A DNA stretch of 21,988 bases from Pontiellaceae bacterium (GCA_025457785.1 JALOTS010000037.1:1-21988); one strand, 5' to 3'. Positions 14,968 to 21,988 are shown, counted from the stretch's first letter. Notes: generated by a model from the letters alone, not told the origin. Numbers and translations are program-made.

Positions 14968-15852
14968 TTACCGTTTCCACCAGGATTTTTTCGGTTCATC
15001 CGGGGCAACTACTTCAGCGGGGGGAATTTCTTCTGTCGAGAAGGGATCGGAATCAATCAAAACAAGATCGGTTTCCGGCGCGGTTTCTGCAATCGGTTTT
15101 TCGACGATCATTTGCAGTTCTTCCATGAGCGGGGTCGTATCGGGAGCTTTGGCCGTGATGTCCACTGTAGTGGAAACAGGCTCAGCCGTTTCTGTAAAAA
15201 CGGGCTCGGAAACGGCTGTTTTTGTTTTGGGTACAACGGTTCCAATCATTGGATCAGAGTCCGGTTCAAGATCGTACCAATTGTCCAAATCCACCGAAAA
15301 ATCTCGCTTGGCGAGTTTTTCCAGGAATACGTCGCCTTGAAGATTCCACCAGTGAACATTCTGCAAGGTCGGGTTGATCTGTTCAATTTCGTAATGGTAA
15401 CGCTTCGCAAACTGTTCCCAGTGGCGGAAAGGAAAATCAAAGTGCAGGCCGAGCAGGTGAATCAGCGTGCGCGTGTCAGTGGAAGTCAGACGGCTTGTTT
15501 TTTTGCACCAGAAACCGGGGATCAATGCGTCGGAGGCGCGCTGCTGACGGCTCTCAACAATAATGGCATGTGCCGGCTGGCGGGAAAAAAAAGTTCCATT
15601 GGCATAATCTTTGACGCTCACTTCCAGCCAGGTGTCTCCGTTCCATGCGTGGAGAGCCAGTTGGCCGCGTTCTTTTTGATAACTCACCAGAAGGACGGGA
15701 TACCGGCGCGAGATGTCCTGACCGATTTGAAGCGGAATTCCTTCGCACGGCATAACCAGCATCGTAATTTCGGAGCCGGTCTGAACCTCCTGAGCGGGAA
15801 GCATTCCGGCGGAAAACGTAATCAGAGTCAGAAAAAAAATCTTTTTAAGCAT
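14968..15852 (-). CDS. Exported protein of unknown function with acidic Pro/Thr-rich tail
   Basis: A 294-residue protein that I do not recognise. Residues 1-20 (MLKKIFFLTLITFSAGMLPA) are a signal peptide with a likely cut before QEVQT. Residues ~22-195 look globular, with many aromatic residues and stretches such as HLLGLHFDFPFRHWEQFAK and NVHWWNLQGDVFLEKLAK. Residues ~200-285 are low in complexity, rich in Thr, Pro, Val and acidic residues, like a disordered stalk. The extreme C-terminus is basic (KKSWWKR), which could contact membrane or cell wall. GAGG eight bases before the ATG is a fair ribosome site, and a good promoter lies at 15905-15932. The next gene downstream encodes a small lipoprotein within three bases, so the two probably work together at the cell envelope. 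Confidence 0.78.
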   Translation of the reverse strand: MLKKIFFLTLITFSAGMLPAQEVQTGSEITMLVMPCEGIPLQIGQDISRRYPVLLVSYQKERGQLALHAWNGDTWLEVSVKDYANGTFFSRQPAHAIIVESRQQRASDALIPGFWCKKTSRLTSTDTRTLIHLLGLHFDFPFRHWEQFAKRYHYEIEQINPTLQNVHWWNLQGDVFLEKLAKRDFSVDLDNWYDLEPDSDPMIGTVVPKTKTAVSEPVFTETAEPVSTTVDITAKAPDTTPLMEELQMIVEKPIAETAPETDLVLIDSDPFSTEEIPPAEVVAPDEPKKSWWKR

Positions 15853-15904
15853 ATATCATCCTCAGTTTTTTGTAAGTAAGGCACCGGTTCTCTTTGTGCG
15901 CACG

Positions 15905-15932
15905 ATTCTAGTCCAACCTCGCGGGCAGTCAA
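15905..15932 (-). promoter_or_regulatory. Sigma70-type promoter for the exported-protein/lipoprotein operon
   Basis: On the minus strand TTGACT (15932-15927), a 16-bp spacer and TAGAAT (15910-15905); each box matches five of six consensus bases. Transcription would start near 15898, giving a leader of about 45 bases before the ATG at 15852. It separates this two-gene unit from the aminotransferase operon upstream. Confidence 0.6.
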
Positions 15933-15940
15933 ATCCTATA

Positions 15941-16354
15941 TCAAACCGACTCGCGTCTGTGGCGGGGTTTCGCAAGCTGGTTAACCCGCAGGGGGTAACG
16001 GATTTTCAGCTTGTCATCCAGCCGGATTTCAACCCAATAGGTGCCTGGTTTGGGGAAGGTTGTGTTGAGAAACACTTCAACACTGGTGGCGGAGGCCTCC
16101 TCGTTGGGCAGGTTTGCCTGCACCTGCTGACCTTCGGTGAGAACAGTCACCTGATCGGGATACACAATCCGTGTGCGCTGCGTGAAAATTCCTTCGCCGC
16201 TGCACCAGCGGGTGACGATACAGAGTTTGGAAAACGTAATCGGAATCTGATCGGTATTAATGGCATCGAAGAGACCGATGAGCATGAATTTCCCGTTGGA
16301 TTCCTGACGGACATCGTCGCAGATAAGGCTGGATTGCAAGTCAGGGGTCATCAT
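15941..16354 (-). CDS. Conserved small protein, DUF6941-like
   Basis: A 137-residue protein without signal peptide or membrane segment. The N-terminal SLICDDVRQESNGKFMLIGLFD is the pattern I associate with DUF6941, small bacterial proteins of unknown function predicted to form a beta-sandwich. A later block, VEVFLNTTFPKPGTYWVEIRLDD, reads like an immunoglobulin- or C2-like final strand pair ('PGxYxxxIxLDD'). The first ATG at 16354 overlaps the stop of the acetolactate decarboxylase gene (ATGA), with a second ATG three bases on; either start is possible. Its place as third gene in a tightly overlapping unit with the aminotransferase and the decarboxylase suggests co-expression, but nothing in the sequence gives it a role in that chemistry. 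The DUF number is from memory and uncertain. Confidence 0.68.
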   Translation of the reverse strand: MMTPDLQSSLICDDVRQESNGKFMLIGLFDAINTDQIPITFSKLCIVTRWCSGEGIFTQRTRIVYPDQVTVLTEGQQVQANLPNEEASATSVEVFLNTTFPKPGTYWVEIRLDDKLKIRYPLRVNQLAKPRHRRESV

Positions 16355-17112
16355 TTTTCTACCCTTTCAAGTTCAGTTGTTCGGTCGTGTGAGAAATCCA
16401 GTTCAGCGAACTGCCCGCTTTCCGCCAGTATCATAAAGAAACGGCGGCAGGTGTCGAGATTCAATATGCCGCCGGATGTTTCAAAATCAAGAATGTGTCC
16501 GCCTTTGGTTTTGTCGGTGGAAATAAAATGCAGGTGATACCCCGGCACGTTGACCCCCTTGACGAATCCCGGACAACGGAAGCCGAGAACCGTTCCGATA
16601 ACATTGGTATAATTGAAAACCGTCTGACGCTGTGTTACTTCCGCCAGCGGAGGATAGGGCTTTTTCTGCTTTGGAACGGAACGTACTTTCATAAGCGGGA
16701 AGGTTCCGTCCATTCGCACGGCGACGAACAGGTTTTTATTCGGTGCAAGCACATCGATTTTTTCCTGAAACGCCTTGTTTGTGAGACGGGTCCTGATGGG
16801 CGCGGTCCGATCGGCATCGAACTGCACGACGGCAGCGAAGGGGGTGGAGGCATCGGCGGGCATCCGGCGGACGGTGCCGTCGGCGCGGGCCTGATAAACC
16901 TGCCGGTCGATGACAATCATTTCGCCTTCGAGTGCATCGAAAGTTCCGATTCCCGTATTGCCGTGAGTGAGCAGTTCACCGAGCGTTATCTGCCCGTCGT
17001 AAGCACCCGCCAGCAGGGCATCAATGGTCGAAACCTGCATCAGGGTGTCTTTCGGCGCGGTTGCGCATCCGGCCAGAAACGCGAGCAGAAAAAGACCGAT
17101 CCACTTTTTCAT
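16351..17112 (-). CDS. Alpha-acetolactate decarboxylase made as a lipoprotein
   Basis: A 253-residue protein of the BudA/AlsD family, which converts 2-acetolactate to acetoin and CO2. The ATG at 17112 is chosen over an in-frame start at 17226 because it begins a lipoprotein signal (MKKWIGLFLLAFLAGCATAP, Cys16) and overlaps the aminotransferase stop by ATGA. The mature sequence follows the family from end to end: QVSTIDALLAGAYDGQITLG, HGNTGIGTFDALEGEM, RMDGTFPLMKVRSVP and GYHLHFISTDKTKGGHILDF. The zinc ligands are expected at His193, His195 and His206, with Arg144 and Glu62/64 near the active site; all are present. Export has been described for the Brevibacillus enzyme, but a lipid-anchored form next to an aminotransferase is unusual. 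No acetolactate synthase gene is in the window, so the source of substrate outside the cytoplasm is unclear. Confidence 0.93.
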   Translation of the reverse strand: MKKWIGLFLLAFLAGCATAPKDTLMQVSTIDALLAGAYDGQITLGELLTHGNTGIGTFDALEGEMIVIDRQVYQARADGTVRRMPADASTPFAAVVQFDADRTAPIRTRLTNKAFQEKIDVLAPNKNLFVAVRMDGTFPLMKVRSVPKQKKPYPPLAEVTQRQTVFNYTNVIGTVLGFRCPGFVKGVNVPGYHLHFISTDKTKGGHILDFETSGGILNLDTCRRFFMILAESGQFAELDFSHDRTTELERVEK

Positions 17113-18089
17113 GAAAACACCTCGGTTAATGTGTCGCTTTTCGGGGTCATGTCGTTTTTTAAAAGCGCGAGCAGTTTTCCGGCGACGGGGCCGGGGGTTC
17201 CGTTCCCGACGGGACGGCCCTCCCATTCGACCACCGGGGTGACATCCGTCGTGGTGCCGAAGATGAAAATTTCTTTAGCCTGCGCCGCCTGTTCAAGGGG
17301 GATGTCACGGTATTCCGCCGCCGTGAGCGTTCCGTCGGCAATCAGGGCTTTTGCCAGATCGAGAATGCGGCGTGCGGTTGTTCCGGAAAGAACGAATTCG
17401 GGGGTGGGTAACAGCAGTTCGTTTTCCGGTGTCAGAATGCCGACGTTTTCGGTGGCGCCTTCGCCAAGATTCCCGTTTTTGTCCACCGAGATCACGAAGT
17501 CGAGATTGCGCTGATTGGCTTCAAGTTTCATCAGGACATTGGGCAGATAGTTACAGGTTTTAATGGTGGCGTATTGCGGCGGTTTGATCGGGATGGCGCT
17601 CAACGCGGCGCGCGCCGGTTTGAGCTGTCCGTTTTCGATGCGGGCGGTGTAGCGGTAGGCGACGACATAGAGAACCGGGCCGGCACAGCGCGCCGGGTCA
17701 ATGCCCATATTTTCTGTGCCGCGTGAAACCAGCACGCGGACGAGACAGTTGCGGTTTTTTCCCGCGCGAATCGTTGCGCAGAGGATTTCCAGCAGTTCGG
17801 CGTGCGGGCAGGGGATTTTCATGCCGATGCCTCTGCAGGAAAGGTCGAGGCGCGCAAGATGGGCCGCCGCGTTATAAAGCTGGCCGTTAAGGCATTTGAG
17901 CGACTCGAAAACACCGTCGCCGCGCTGCGGCAAATGGTCGTCGGCGGGAATCATCATCAGTGCCGGGTCGGTGGTAATGGCGCCGGTCAGGCCGGAATAC
18001 ATGGCATAAAGGGTACCGGAGGCGGAGGCGCGGGCCGCGCCGAGCCGCGCCAGCCATTCACTATTTTCCAAAGTTTTGAATTTTTCCAT
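17109..18089 (-). CDS. Class IV (fold type IV) PLP aminotransferase
   Basis: A 326-residue cytoplasmic enzyme of the branched-chain aminotransferase / D-amino acid aminotransferase / aminodeoxychorismate lyase superfamily. The ATG at 18089 is chosen because the 35 residues upstream in frame are encoded by a GC-repeat region and do not fit the family. RGDGVFESLKCLNG (56-69) is the family N-terminal motif, the PLP Lys is Lys177 in ATIKTCNYL, GEGATENVG (209-217) carries the Glu that contacts the cofactor, and SGTTARR (235-241) binds the phosphate. Length fits. It lacks the clear large-subunit features of IlvE, so substrate (branched-chain amino acids, D-amino acids, or aminodeoxychorismate) cannot be fixed. 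It leads a three-gene unit with ATGA overlaps; since acetolactate is the branched-chain precursor used by the next enzyme, a link to that pathway is tempting but unproven. Confidence 0.9.
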   Translation of the reverse strand: MEKFKTLENSEWLARLGAARASASGTLYAMYSGLTGAITTDPALMMIPADDHLPQRGDGVFESLKCLNGQLYNAAAHLARLDLSCRGIGMKIPCPHAELLEILCATIRAGKNRNCLVRVLVSRGTENMGIDPARCAGPVLYVVAYRYTARIENGQLKPARAALSAIPIKPPQYATIKTCNYLPNVLMKLEANQRNLDFVISVDKNGNLGEGATENVGILTPENELLLPTPEFVLSGTTARRILDLAKALIADGTLTAAEYRDIPLEQAAQAKEIFIFGTTTDVTPVVEWEGRPVGNGTPGPVAGKLLALLKNDMTPKSDTLTEVFS

Positions 18090-18101
18090 AATTTCATCTT
18101 C

Positions 18102-18123
18102 GTTTTTCCATAAAACGGAAAAC
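18102..18123. promoter_or_regulatory. Inverted repeat just upstream of the aminotransferase start
   Basis: TTTTCC and GGAAAA arms separated by about six AT-rich bases form a small palindrome 13 bases before the aminotransferase ATG. It could be an operator or a leader hairpin. No T-tract follows, so it is not a convincing terminator. Confidence 0.25.
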
Positions 18124-18130
18124 TTATACG

Positions 18131-18169
18131 CCAAGGCGGCGGGGCCGCAATCAAAATCCAAGGCGGCGG
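18131..18169. repeat. 12-bp direct repeat with 27-bp period between two genes
   Basis: CCAAGGCGGCGG occurs at 18131-18142 and again at 18158-18169. The first copy overlaps a possible hairpin GCGGC-GGG-GCCGC. The repeat fills most of the 120-bp gap between the YiiX-like gene and the aminotransferase gene and looks like part of a dispersed GC-rich intergenic element. Confidence 0.5.
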
Positions 18170-18209
18170 AAAGGACCCCTCCAGACAGATCCATTCGAAA
18201 GGGAGAGCG

Positions 18210-19901
18210 TTACTTCTGCAAAACATCCCACTTGGGGCGGGTCCAGCTTTCGACAAAGTTCCTCTGATCGCTCTCGACAACCCGACCTTCCTTTTCGCTG
18301 GCATCGAGAAACAGAACAAAAGAAAACGCGTCGCGCAGGCGGGCGGCAATCTGGCCCGCCATTTCGTTAGGCGGCAGCAGCAGGCGTCCGTTGATGATCT
18401 CCGGATTGAAGGGAAGCCGCCCGCAGGACTGATACGCCTTATAGACCAGCTCCGAGCAGACCAGTTCGTTGTCCGTGGTGAAATCAAAGTTGAGGTCGTA
18501 CGGCTTCTTATAATTCGAAAAGGCAGCCAGCAGCGCGTTGAATTTTTCGAGCTGCGGGAGTTCGGGCCGGACCACGCCGAGATAATCACAGTTCGCGCTT
18601 TTTTCCAGGGATTGGAAAATCACGCCGGGCCGGATGGCTTCGATGACGCACAGCGGATGGCCCTTTTCATCCGAACTGCTCAGCGCAGTGTACACCTCAG
18701 GATAGAGCTCTTTGATTTTTTCCGAAGGCTGGAAACCGAGCTGATCGAAGGCTTTGTCGATTTCCGCCAGCGTCCCGACATAGAGCGCCGTGTGCGGCCA
18801 GAAGCCGGGAATGCCGATGTTGGTCATGTGCCAGTTGCGCCGCTCAATCAGAATGTCGCCGGGCTGAAAGCGGCTGCGGTATTTTTCGAGGATCTCCGGC
18901 GTAATGAAATATTCGCGCTGCGCCACGCGAATATAACTCATCTGTACCGCGACATTTTTCTGGACGGGAAGCCAGGTTTTGAAGGCATCGCGCTCCAGCA
19001 CCTTCAGCGGATTTTCGATGAAAAGCCCCGGATTCTTCCCCAGCCGTTTGAAGAACCGGCTGCGGCGCATTTCAAAATCGTCGATCAGTTCCTGCGAAAC
19101 CGTCAGATCTTTTTTGACCAGTTCATAATAGGCGGTTCCGGCGTTCAGCCGCAGGATCACCTCCGGATGAGTGAGCCGCTGCTTCATCGCAAAAAAACTT
19201 TCGGGCGGAATGCCGTCGCCCGGCTCGTTGAGCAGCGTTTCCATAAATTCGTTTCCGCCGGTCAGCTCGCAGAATTTCAGGCAGGCATCGTACTGACAGA
19301 TGTAGGAGGCATAAGCGATGAAGAACGCGTCGGCATGCAGTGCGGGCTTCACTTTATAATCAATCTGGATAAAGCCGCGGTATTTGTCTTTCAGCATGTC
19401 GGCTTCAAAAAAAGCCATCACGCCGTCGCGCCACAGCCGGCGGATTTGCAGCCGTTCCGCCTCGCTCAGGCTCTCCACGGCGCGGCCCAGTAACCCGTTG
19501 TCCTCGAACTGCCGGGTCAGGTCGTCGGCGGTTTCGCGCAGCATCAGGTAGGTGTTGATGTCGCCTGAAATTTCCTGCCGCAGGTCGCTGTCGCTCATCT
19601 GCACCAGCGGACTGGTTTCAACCGGCACCAGCACCCGCGCCACATAGAAGGCCAGCAAAAGAGAACTGCCGACGATTACATGCGGAAGCCACGGCTTGCC
19701 CTTGCGCTTGAGAATCACCTTGCCGGTGCGCACGAGCTGCTGATTGTGACGATACGAAATCACCAGCGGGATCCAGCCCGCCAGCCAGAGCAGCGCCGCG
19801 ATCAGCCGCTGATGCGGATAGCCGAACTTCAGGCCGAGCACACAGCCCGCCATCAAAGCAAACAGCAGACTCACCAGCAGAAGGCGCTTATCTTTCAGCA
19901 T
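18210..19901 (-). CDS. Membrane-anchored permuted papain-like enzyme (YiiX/C92, permuted NlpC/P60 type)
   Basis: A 563-residue protein starting at the ATG at 19901, 14 bases inside the upstream phosphatidyltransferase gene; the longer frame from 19970 adds only an Arg/Ser-rich stretch. Three membrane helices occur at about 6-24, 32-50 and 73-93. A helical region of unknown role spans ~100-340. The C-terminal domain has GDILIERRN, then IPGFWPHTALYVG with the catalytic His370, and about 110 residues later ELVCSELVYKAY with the nucleophile Cys482. The His-before-Cys order is the circularly permuted NlpC/P60 arrangement of YiiX/YaeF proteins, a clade that also includes lecithin:retinol acyltransferase. 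It may be an amidase, peptidase or acyltransferase acting at the membrane. Overlap with a phospholipid-synthase-family gene favours a lipid-related role, but this is inference. Confidence 0.8.
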   Translation of the reverse strand: MLKDKRLLLVSLLFALMAGCVLGLKFGYPHQRLIAALLWLAGWIPLVISYRHNQQLVRTGKVILKRKGKPWLPHVIVGSSLLLAFYVARVLVPVETSPLVQMSDSDLRQEISGDINTYLMLRETADDLTRQFEDNGLLGRAVESLSEAERLQIRRLWRDGVMAFFEADMLKDKYRGFIQIDYKVKPALHADAFFIAYASYICQYDACLKFCELTGGNEFMETLLNEPGDGIPPESFFAMKQRLTHPEVILRLNAGTAYYELVKKDLTVSQELIDDFEMRRSRFFKRLGKNPGLFIENPLKVLERDAFKTWLPVQKNVAVQMSYIRVAQREYFITPEILEKYRSRFQPGDILIERRNWHMTNIGIPGFWPHTALYVGTLAEIDKAFDQLGFQPSEKIKELYPEVYTALSSSDEKGHPLCVIEAIRPGVIFQSLEKSANCDYLGVVRPELPQLEKFNALLAAFSNYKKPYDLNFDFTTDNELVCSELVYKAYQSCGRLPFNPEIINGRLLLPPNEMAGQIAARLRDAFSFVLFLDASEKEGRVVESDQRNFVESWTRPKWDVLQK

Positions 19902-20553
19902 GGCGCTTCGCCTCCATATCGATCTTCCAGAGCTGCTTCTGCGTCTTATAGACCACCCCGAACAAAACAAATGTTGCGCCGACCAGCGTAATCGGCAGCA
20001 GCCGCGACATGTTAAAGCTGTTGTGGAAAAAGATAATAAACGTGTTCACCAGAATAAACACCAGCCGCATTTCGGTCGGACCGATCCCGAGGTAGCTGAT
20101 CTTAAAATTTCCCGTCGCCGCAAAGGAAAGGAACGAATTCACCATAAACGCGCCGAACAGCATCAGGATGTACAGAATCAGATATTTGTTGTGATCCTCG
20201 GTCATCAGTCCATAGCCGATCAAAATCGAGCAGAGAAAAATATAATCGAGGAAGTGGTCCATGTAATAGCCCCACTTCACCAGACCGGTATTGCGGGCGC
20301 GGCCCACGGCGCCGTCGAGCAGATCGGTGATATACTGCGCCGCAATCATCAGTGAAACGACCCAGAGAAACGGGACGTAAAACCGCGCCAGAAAGCTGAA
20401 CAGAATAATGCCGGCGCACCAGATCAGCGTCGAAAGCGTCAAATGATAGGTCTCGATAGACTTCGGCACTTTCGGCAGCAGCCACTGCTTCAGCCGCTCC
20501 TCACCGTCCGCCAGCAGCCACCGCCCCACTTTTTTATCCCCTTGAAATGTCAT
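19888..20553 (-). CDS. CDP-alcohol phosphatidyltransferase family protein
   Basis: A 221-residue integral membrane enzyme. The family signature is visible at residues 77-103: DLLDGAVGR (77-85), Gly95, then YYMDHFLDY with Asp99 and Asp103. All four metal-binding Asp residues are present; the usual Ala before Arg is Gly84 here. About six hydrophobic helices follow the pattern of the family (CDP-diacylglycerol or another CDP-alcohol plus an acceptor alcohol gives a phosphodiester lipid and CMP). Helix content and lack of an added domain do not distinguish PgsA, CLS or inositol-type enzymes. AGGAG lies seven bases before the ATG at 20553, one of the best ribosome sites in the window. The 3' end overlaps the YiiX-like gene, so the two are co-translated. 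It is preceded by the hairpin repeat at 20604-20683. Confidence 0.9.
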   Translation of the reverse strand: MTFQGDKKVGRWLLADGEERLKQWLLPKVPKSIETYHLTLSTLIWCAGIILFSFLARFYVPFLWVVSLMIAAQYITDLLDGAVGRARNTGLVKWGYYMDHFLDYIFLCSILIGYGLMTEDHNKYLILYILMLFGAFMVNSFLSFAATGNFKISYLGIGPTEMRLVFILVNTFIIFFHNSFNMSRLLPITLVGATFVLFGVVYKTQKQLWKIDMEAKRHAER

Positions 20554-20603
20554 ATATTTCTCCTGTTCGCATAGAACAAATCATCCATTAGGTTCATGTT
20601 GTG

Positions 20604-20683
20604 ATTTACCGCGAAAGAACGCAAGGAACACAAGGAGGGAAAACCGGCTTTTTTGCGATCTATGCGCTCTTTTGCGGCGAAAT
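20604..20683. repeat. 80-bp imperfect hairpin repeat element
   Basis: The left arm 20604-20635 (with CCGCGAAAGAACGCA) and the right arm 20649-20683 (reverse complement with CCGCAAAAGAGCGCA) pair along most of their length around a ~13-base loop. The ends also pair (ATTT...AAAT). It lies between two minus-strand genes. The sequence style matches the 'ACGCAAGGAACACAAGG' dispersed intergenic repeats seen in many environmental bacteria; a weak relative is at 5298-5329. Confidence 0.65.
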
Positions 20684-20742
20684 GACTCCGCTTTTTCTCC
20701 ATGTTCTATTGATGAGGCAACACAAACCAACAGCTCCGTTTG

Positions 20743-21988
20743 TCAGCGTACGCCTGAATCTTTATTTTTCAACGATTCATCTGCGATTGGTGCCGGACGC
20801 GTCGGTAATCCGCCAAGCATGCTGCCCCAGCCTGGCGTATCCTTCGTGAAATAAACAACCGCATTCGTATGCACACCGTCGAAAGCTCCCGAACCTACAG
20901 AAGGAACCCCGCCCAAAAAAGTAATGTTCGTCAGCCGACTGCACCCCTCAAAAGCACTATCGCCGGCATTCGTCACCCCCGCAGGAATTGTGATGCCGGT
21001 TAAGTTCGTGCACCCGCGAAAACAATCGTCCCCGATGCTCACAACCGGAAACTCGCGAGAATCTTTTAATGCCTTCGGTATAACCACATCGCCGCCTTCG
21101 CCGAAATACCTCGTGATGAAAACCCCGTTGTTCTCCACCGTATAGCTACAGTCGGCCTTTTCATCAGGCGCAACCTCACAATGAAACCCGCCACAACCCA
21201 AACAAAAACGACCGACACCCTCCCATTTCGGCCAAATGCCATTCCACGGTCTCACGTTTTCCAAATCTTTATACAACTGAAAAACCTCCTTGCCGCGCTT
21301 ATCAATCCAACAACTGACCGTGGTCTTTTTTCCGTCTTCAAGAATGGTGATAAAATAATCGGTACCATTGGAACGACCCCACTGTCCTGTATAGCGACCC
21401 ATCGCGAAAACCCTGCGCGATTTCAACAAATCAATCACCATTTGCATCTCATTCGCAGAAAGATTGCATATATCATAATCGCGATCACTTACACGTCTTA
21501 GGATCAAATTTAAGGGGGAAACATTGGTTATGGAAGACGGTTTCAATTCAGACTGCTCACTGTGGAAAACCCGATAAGGACCTTTGCTTTGGGAATATCC
21601 ACAACTCTCCAAAATCACAATTGTCTTTTTTAAATCGAGCGAAAACCGGAAACCCAATACGTTTTCTCGAACGATTATATATCCATAGACTGTCGAATAC
21701 ACCAACGGCACCGCCAACAACAGAGCGACCAGCCATGAACACTTTTTATGCTTAGATAATGGGCTGATTTCAACAAGCCTAAGACACATTATAAACGACA
21801 GAAATACCATCAAAAATATGGAGCCAAAAACAAAAGGAAAATCCCATACTGTCTTATTGACAGGTGCGATAGCGACCGGCTCGCTCGTAGCTTCTTTGTT
21901 TACAACAGGAATTGTCGCAGCCCTAGCTTCCGCAGCAGCATCAACCGAGTTCTGATAGCTGAACAAATCAGAGAAAAGCACCTGCGTC
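20743..21988 (-). CDS. BspA-like leucine-rich-repeat protein with two membrane helices (runs off the right edge)
   Basis: The frame is open to the window edge. A GTG at 21981 could be a start but has no ribosome site, so the 5' end is probably outside. About 410 residues are visible. Two membrane helices occur near the N-terminus (FPFVFGSIFLMVFLSFIM and WLVALLLAVPLVYSTVYG) with a charged loop between them. A central region of ~170 residues is unrecognised and contains ITILEDGKKTTVSCWIDKRG. The C-terminal ~110 residues are LRR_5/BspA-type repeats: VVSIGDDCFRGCTNLTGITI, GDSAFEGCSRLTNITF, VGSGAFDG, ending in YFTKDTPGW. Such repeats normally mediate binding at the cell surface. A helix pair followed by repeats is less common than the usual signal-peptide form. 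Base composition is more AT-rich than the neighbouring genes, perhaps indicating acquisition. Confidence 0.75.
   Translation of the reverse strand, partial: TQVLFSDLFSYQNSVDAAAEARAATIPVVNKEATSEPVAIAPVNKTVWDFPFVFGSIFLMVFLSFIMCLRLVEISPLSKHKKCSWLVALLLAVPLVYSTVYGYIIVRENVLGFRFSLDLKKTIVILESCGYSQSKGPYRVFHSEQSELKPSSITNVSPLNLILRRVSDRDYDICNLSANEMQMVIDLLKSRRVFAMGRYTGQWGRSNGTDYFITILEDGKKTTVSCWIDKRGKEVFQLYKDLENVRPWNGIWPKWEGVGRFCLGCGGFHCEVAPDEKADCSYTVENNGVFITRYFGEGGDVVIPKALKDSREFPVVSIGDDCFRGCTNLTGITIPAGVTNAGDSAFEGCSRLTNITFLGGVPSVGSGAFDGVHTNAVVYFTKDTPGWGSMLGGLPTRPAPIADESLKNKDSGVR

Noticed and set aside
15112..15879. 255-codon plus-strand frame
   Set aside because: Antisense to the exported protein, which has a signal peptide, ribosome site and promoter.
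16495..17514. 339-codon plus-strand frame
   Set aside because: Antisense to the acetolactate decarboxylase and aminotransferase, both with intact family motifs.
18612..19493. 293-codon plus-strand frame
   Set aside because: Antisense to the YiiX-like gene; composition is that of a shadow frame.
20601..20849. 82-codon plus-strand frame
   Set aside because: Made of the hairpin repeat and the antisense end of the LRR gene.

Overview
The window looks like chromosomal DNA from a Gram-negative member of the PVC group, most plausibly Kiritimatiellota/Verrucomicrobiota. This is inferred from the mix of genes: lipoproteins with LAGC lipoboxes, an N-terminal DUF2723 fragment, a BspA-type leucine-rich protein, a GH172-like lipoprotein, and weak or absent Shine-Dalgarno sites. 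Intergenic hairpin repeats with 'ACCGCGAAAGAACGC' and 'GGAATGATGGAA' flavour fit the same picture. No rRNA or tRNA gene, CRISPR array, transposase or phage gene was found.

Left part (1-5211) is a glycan locus. On the minus strand are the start of a GH172/DUF2961-like lipoprotein (cut by the window edge), a polyprenyl-phosphate-type GT2 and a GT-C-like membrane glycosyltransferase; the last two overlap by ATGA. Divergently on the plus strand are a GT10 fucosyltransferase and a second GT2, also joined by ATGA. Together they could build and trim a fucosylated surface glycan.

Middle part (5212-11600, plus strand) holds an orphan fused Opp/Dpp-type ABC ATPase, valS behind a large imperfect hairpin, and a strong valS terminator. 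Next come a DUF4160/DUF2442 two-gene cassette with repeated TTGGAA-like motifs upstream, and a truncated DUF2723 gene remnant. An AmiC-type amidase (minus) overlaps the remnant and carries a perfect 12-bp in-frame tandem duplication right after its catalytic Glu. Divergent from it are a K+ channel with an RCK domain and a translationally coupled endonuclease/exonuclease/phosphatase-fold protein.

Right part (14591-21988) is entirely minus strand. Reading with transcription from the right edge: a BspA-like LRR membrane protein (cut by the edge), an 80-bp hairpin repeat, a CDP-alcohol phosphatidyltransferase overlapping a membrane-anchored permuted papain-like (YiiX/C92) enzyme, then a tight three-gene unit (class IV aminotransferase, acetolactate decarboxylase made as a lipoprotein, DUF6941-like protein) joined by ATGA overlaps. 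Last is a two-gene unit of unrecognised exported proteins with a good sigma70-type promoter.

Most worth following: the exported acetolactate decarboxylase coupled to an aminotransferase, the lipid-synthase/permuted-papain pair, the amidase micro-duplication, and the DUF4160/DUF2442 cassette with its candidate operator. None of these is proven to be a new system from sequence alone.
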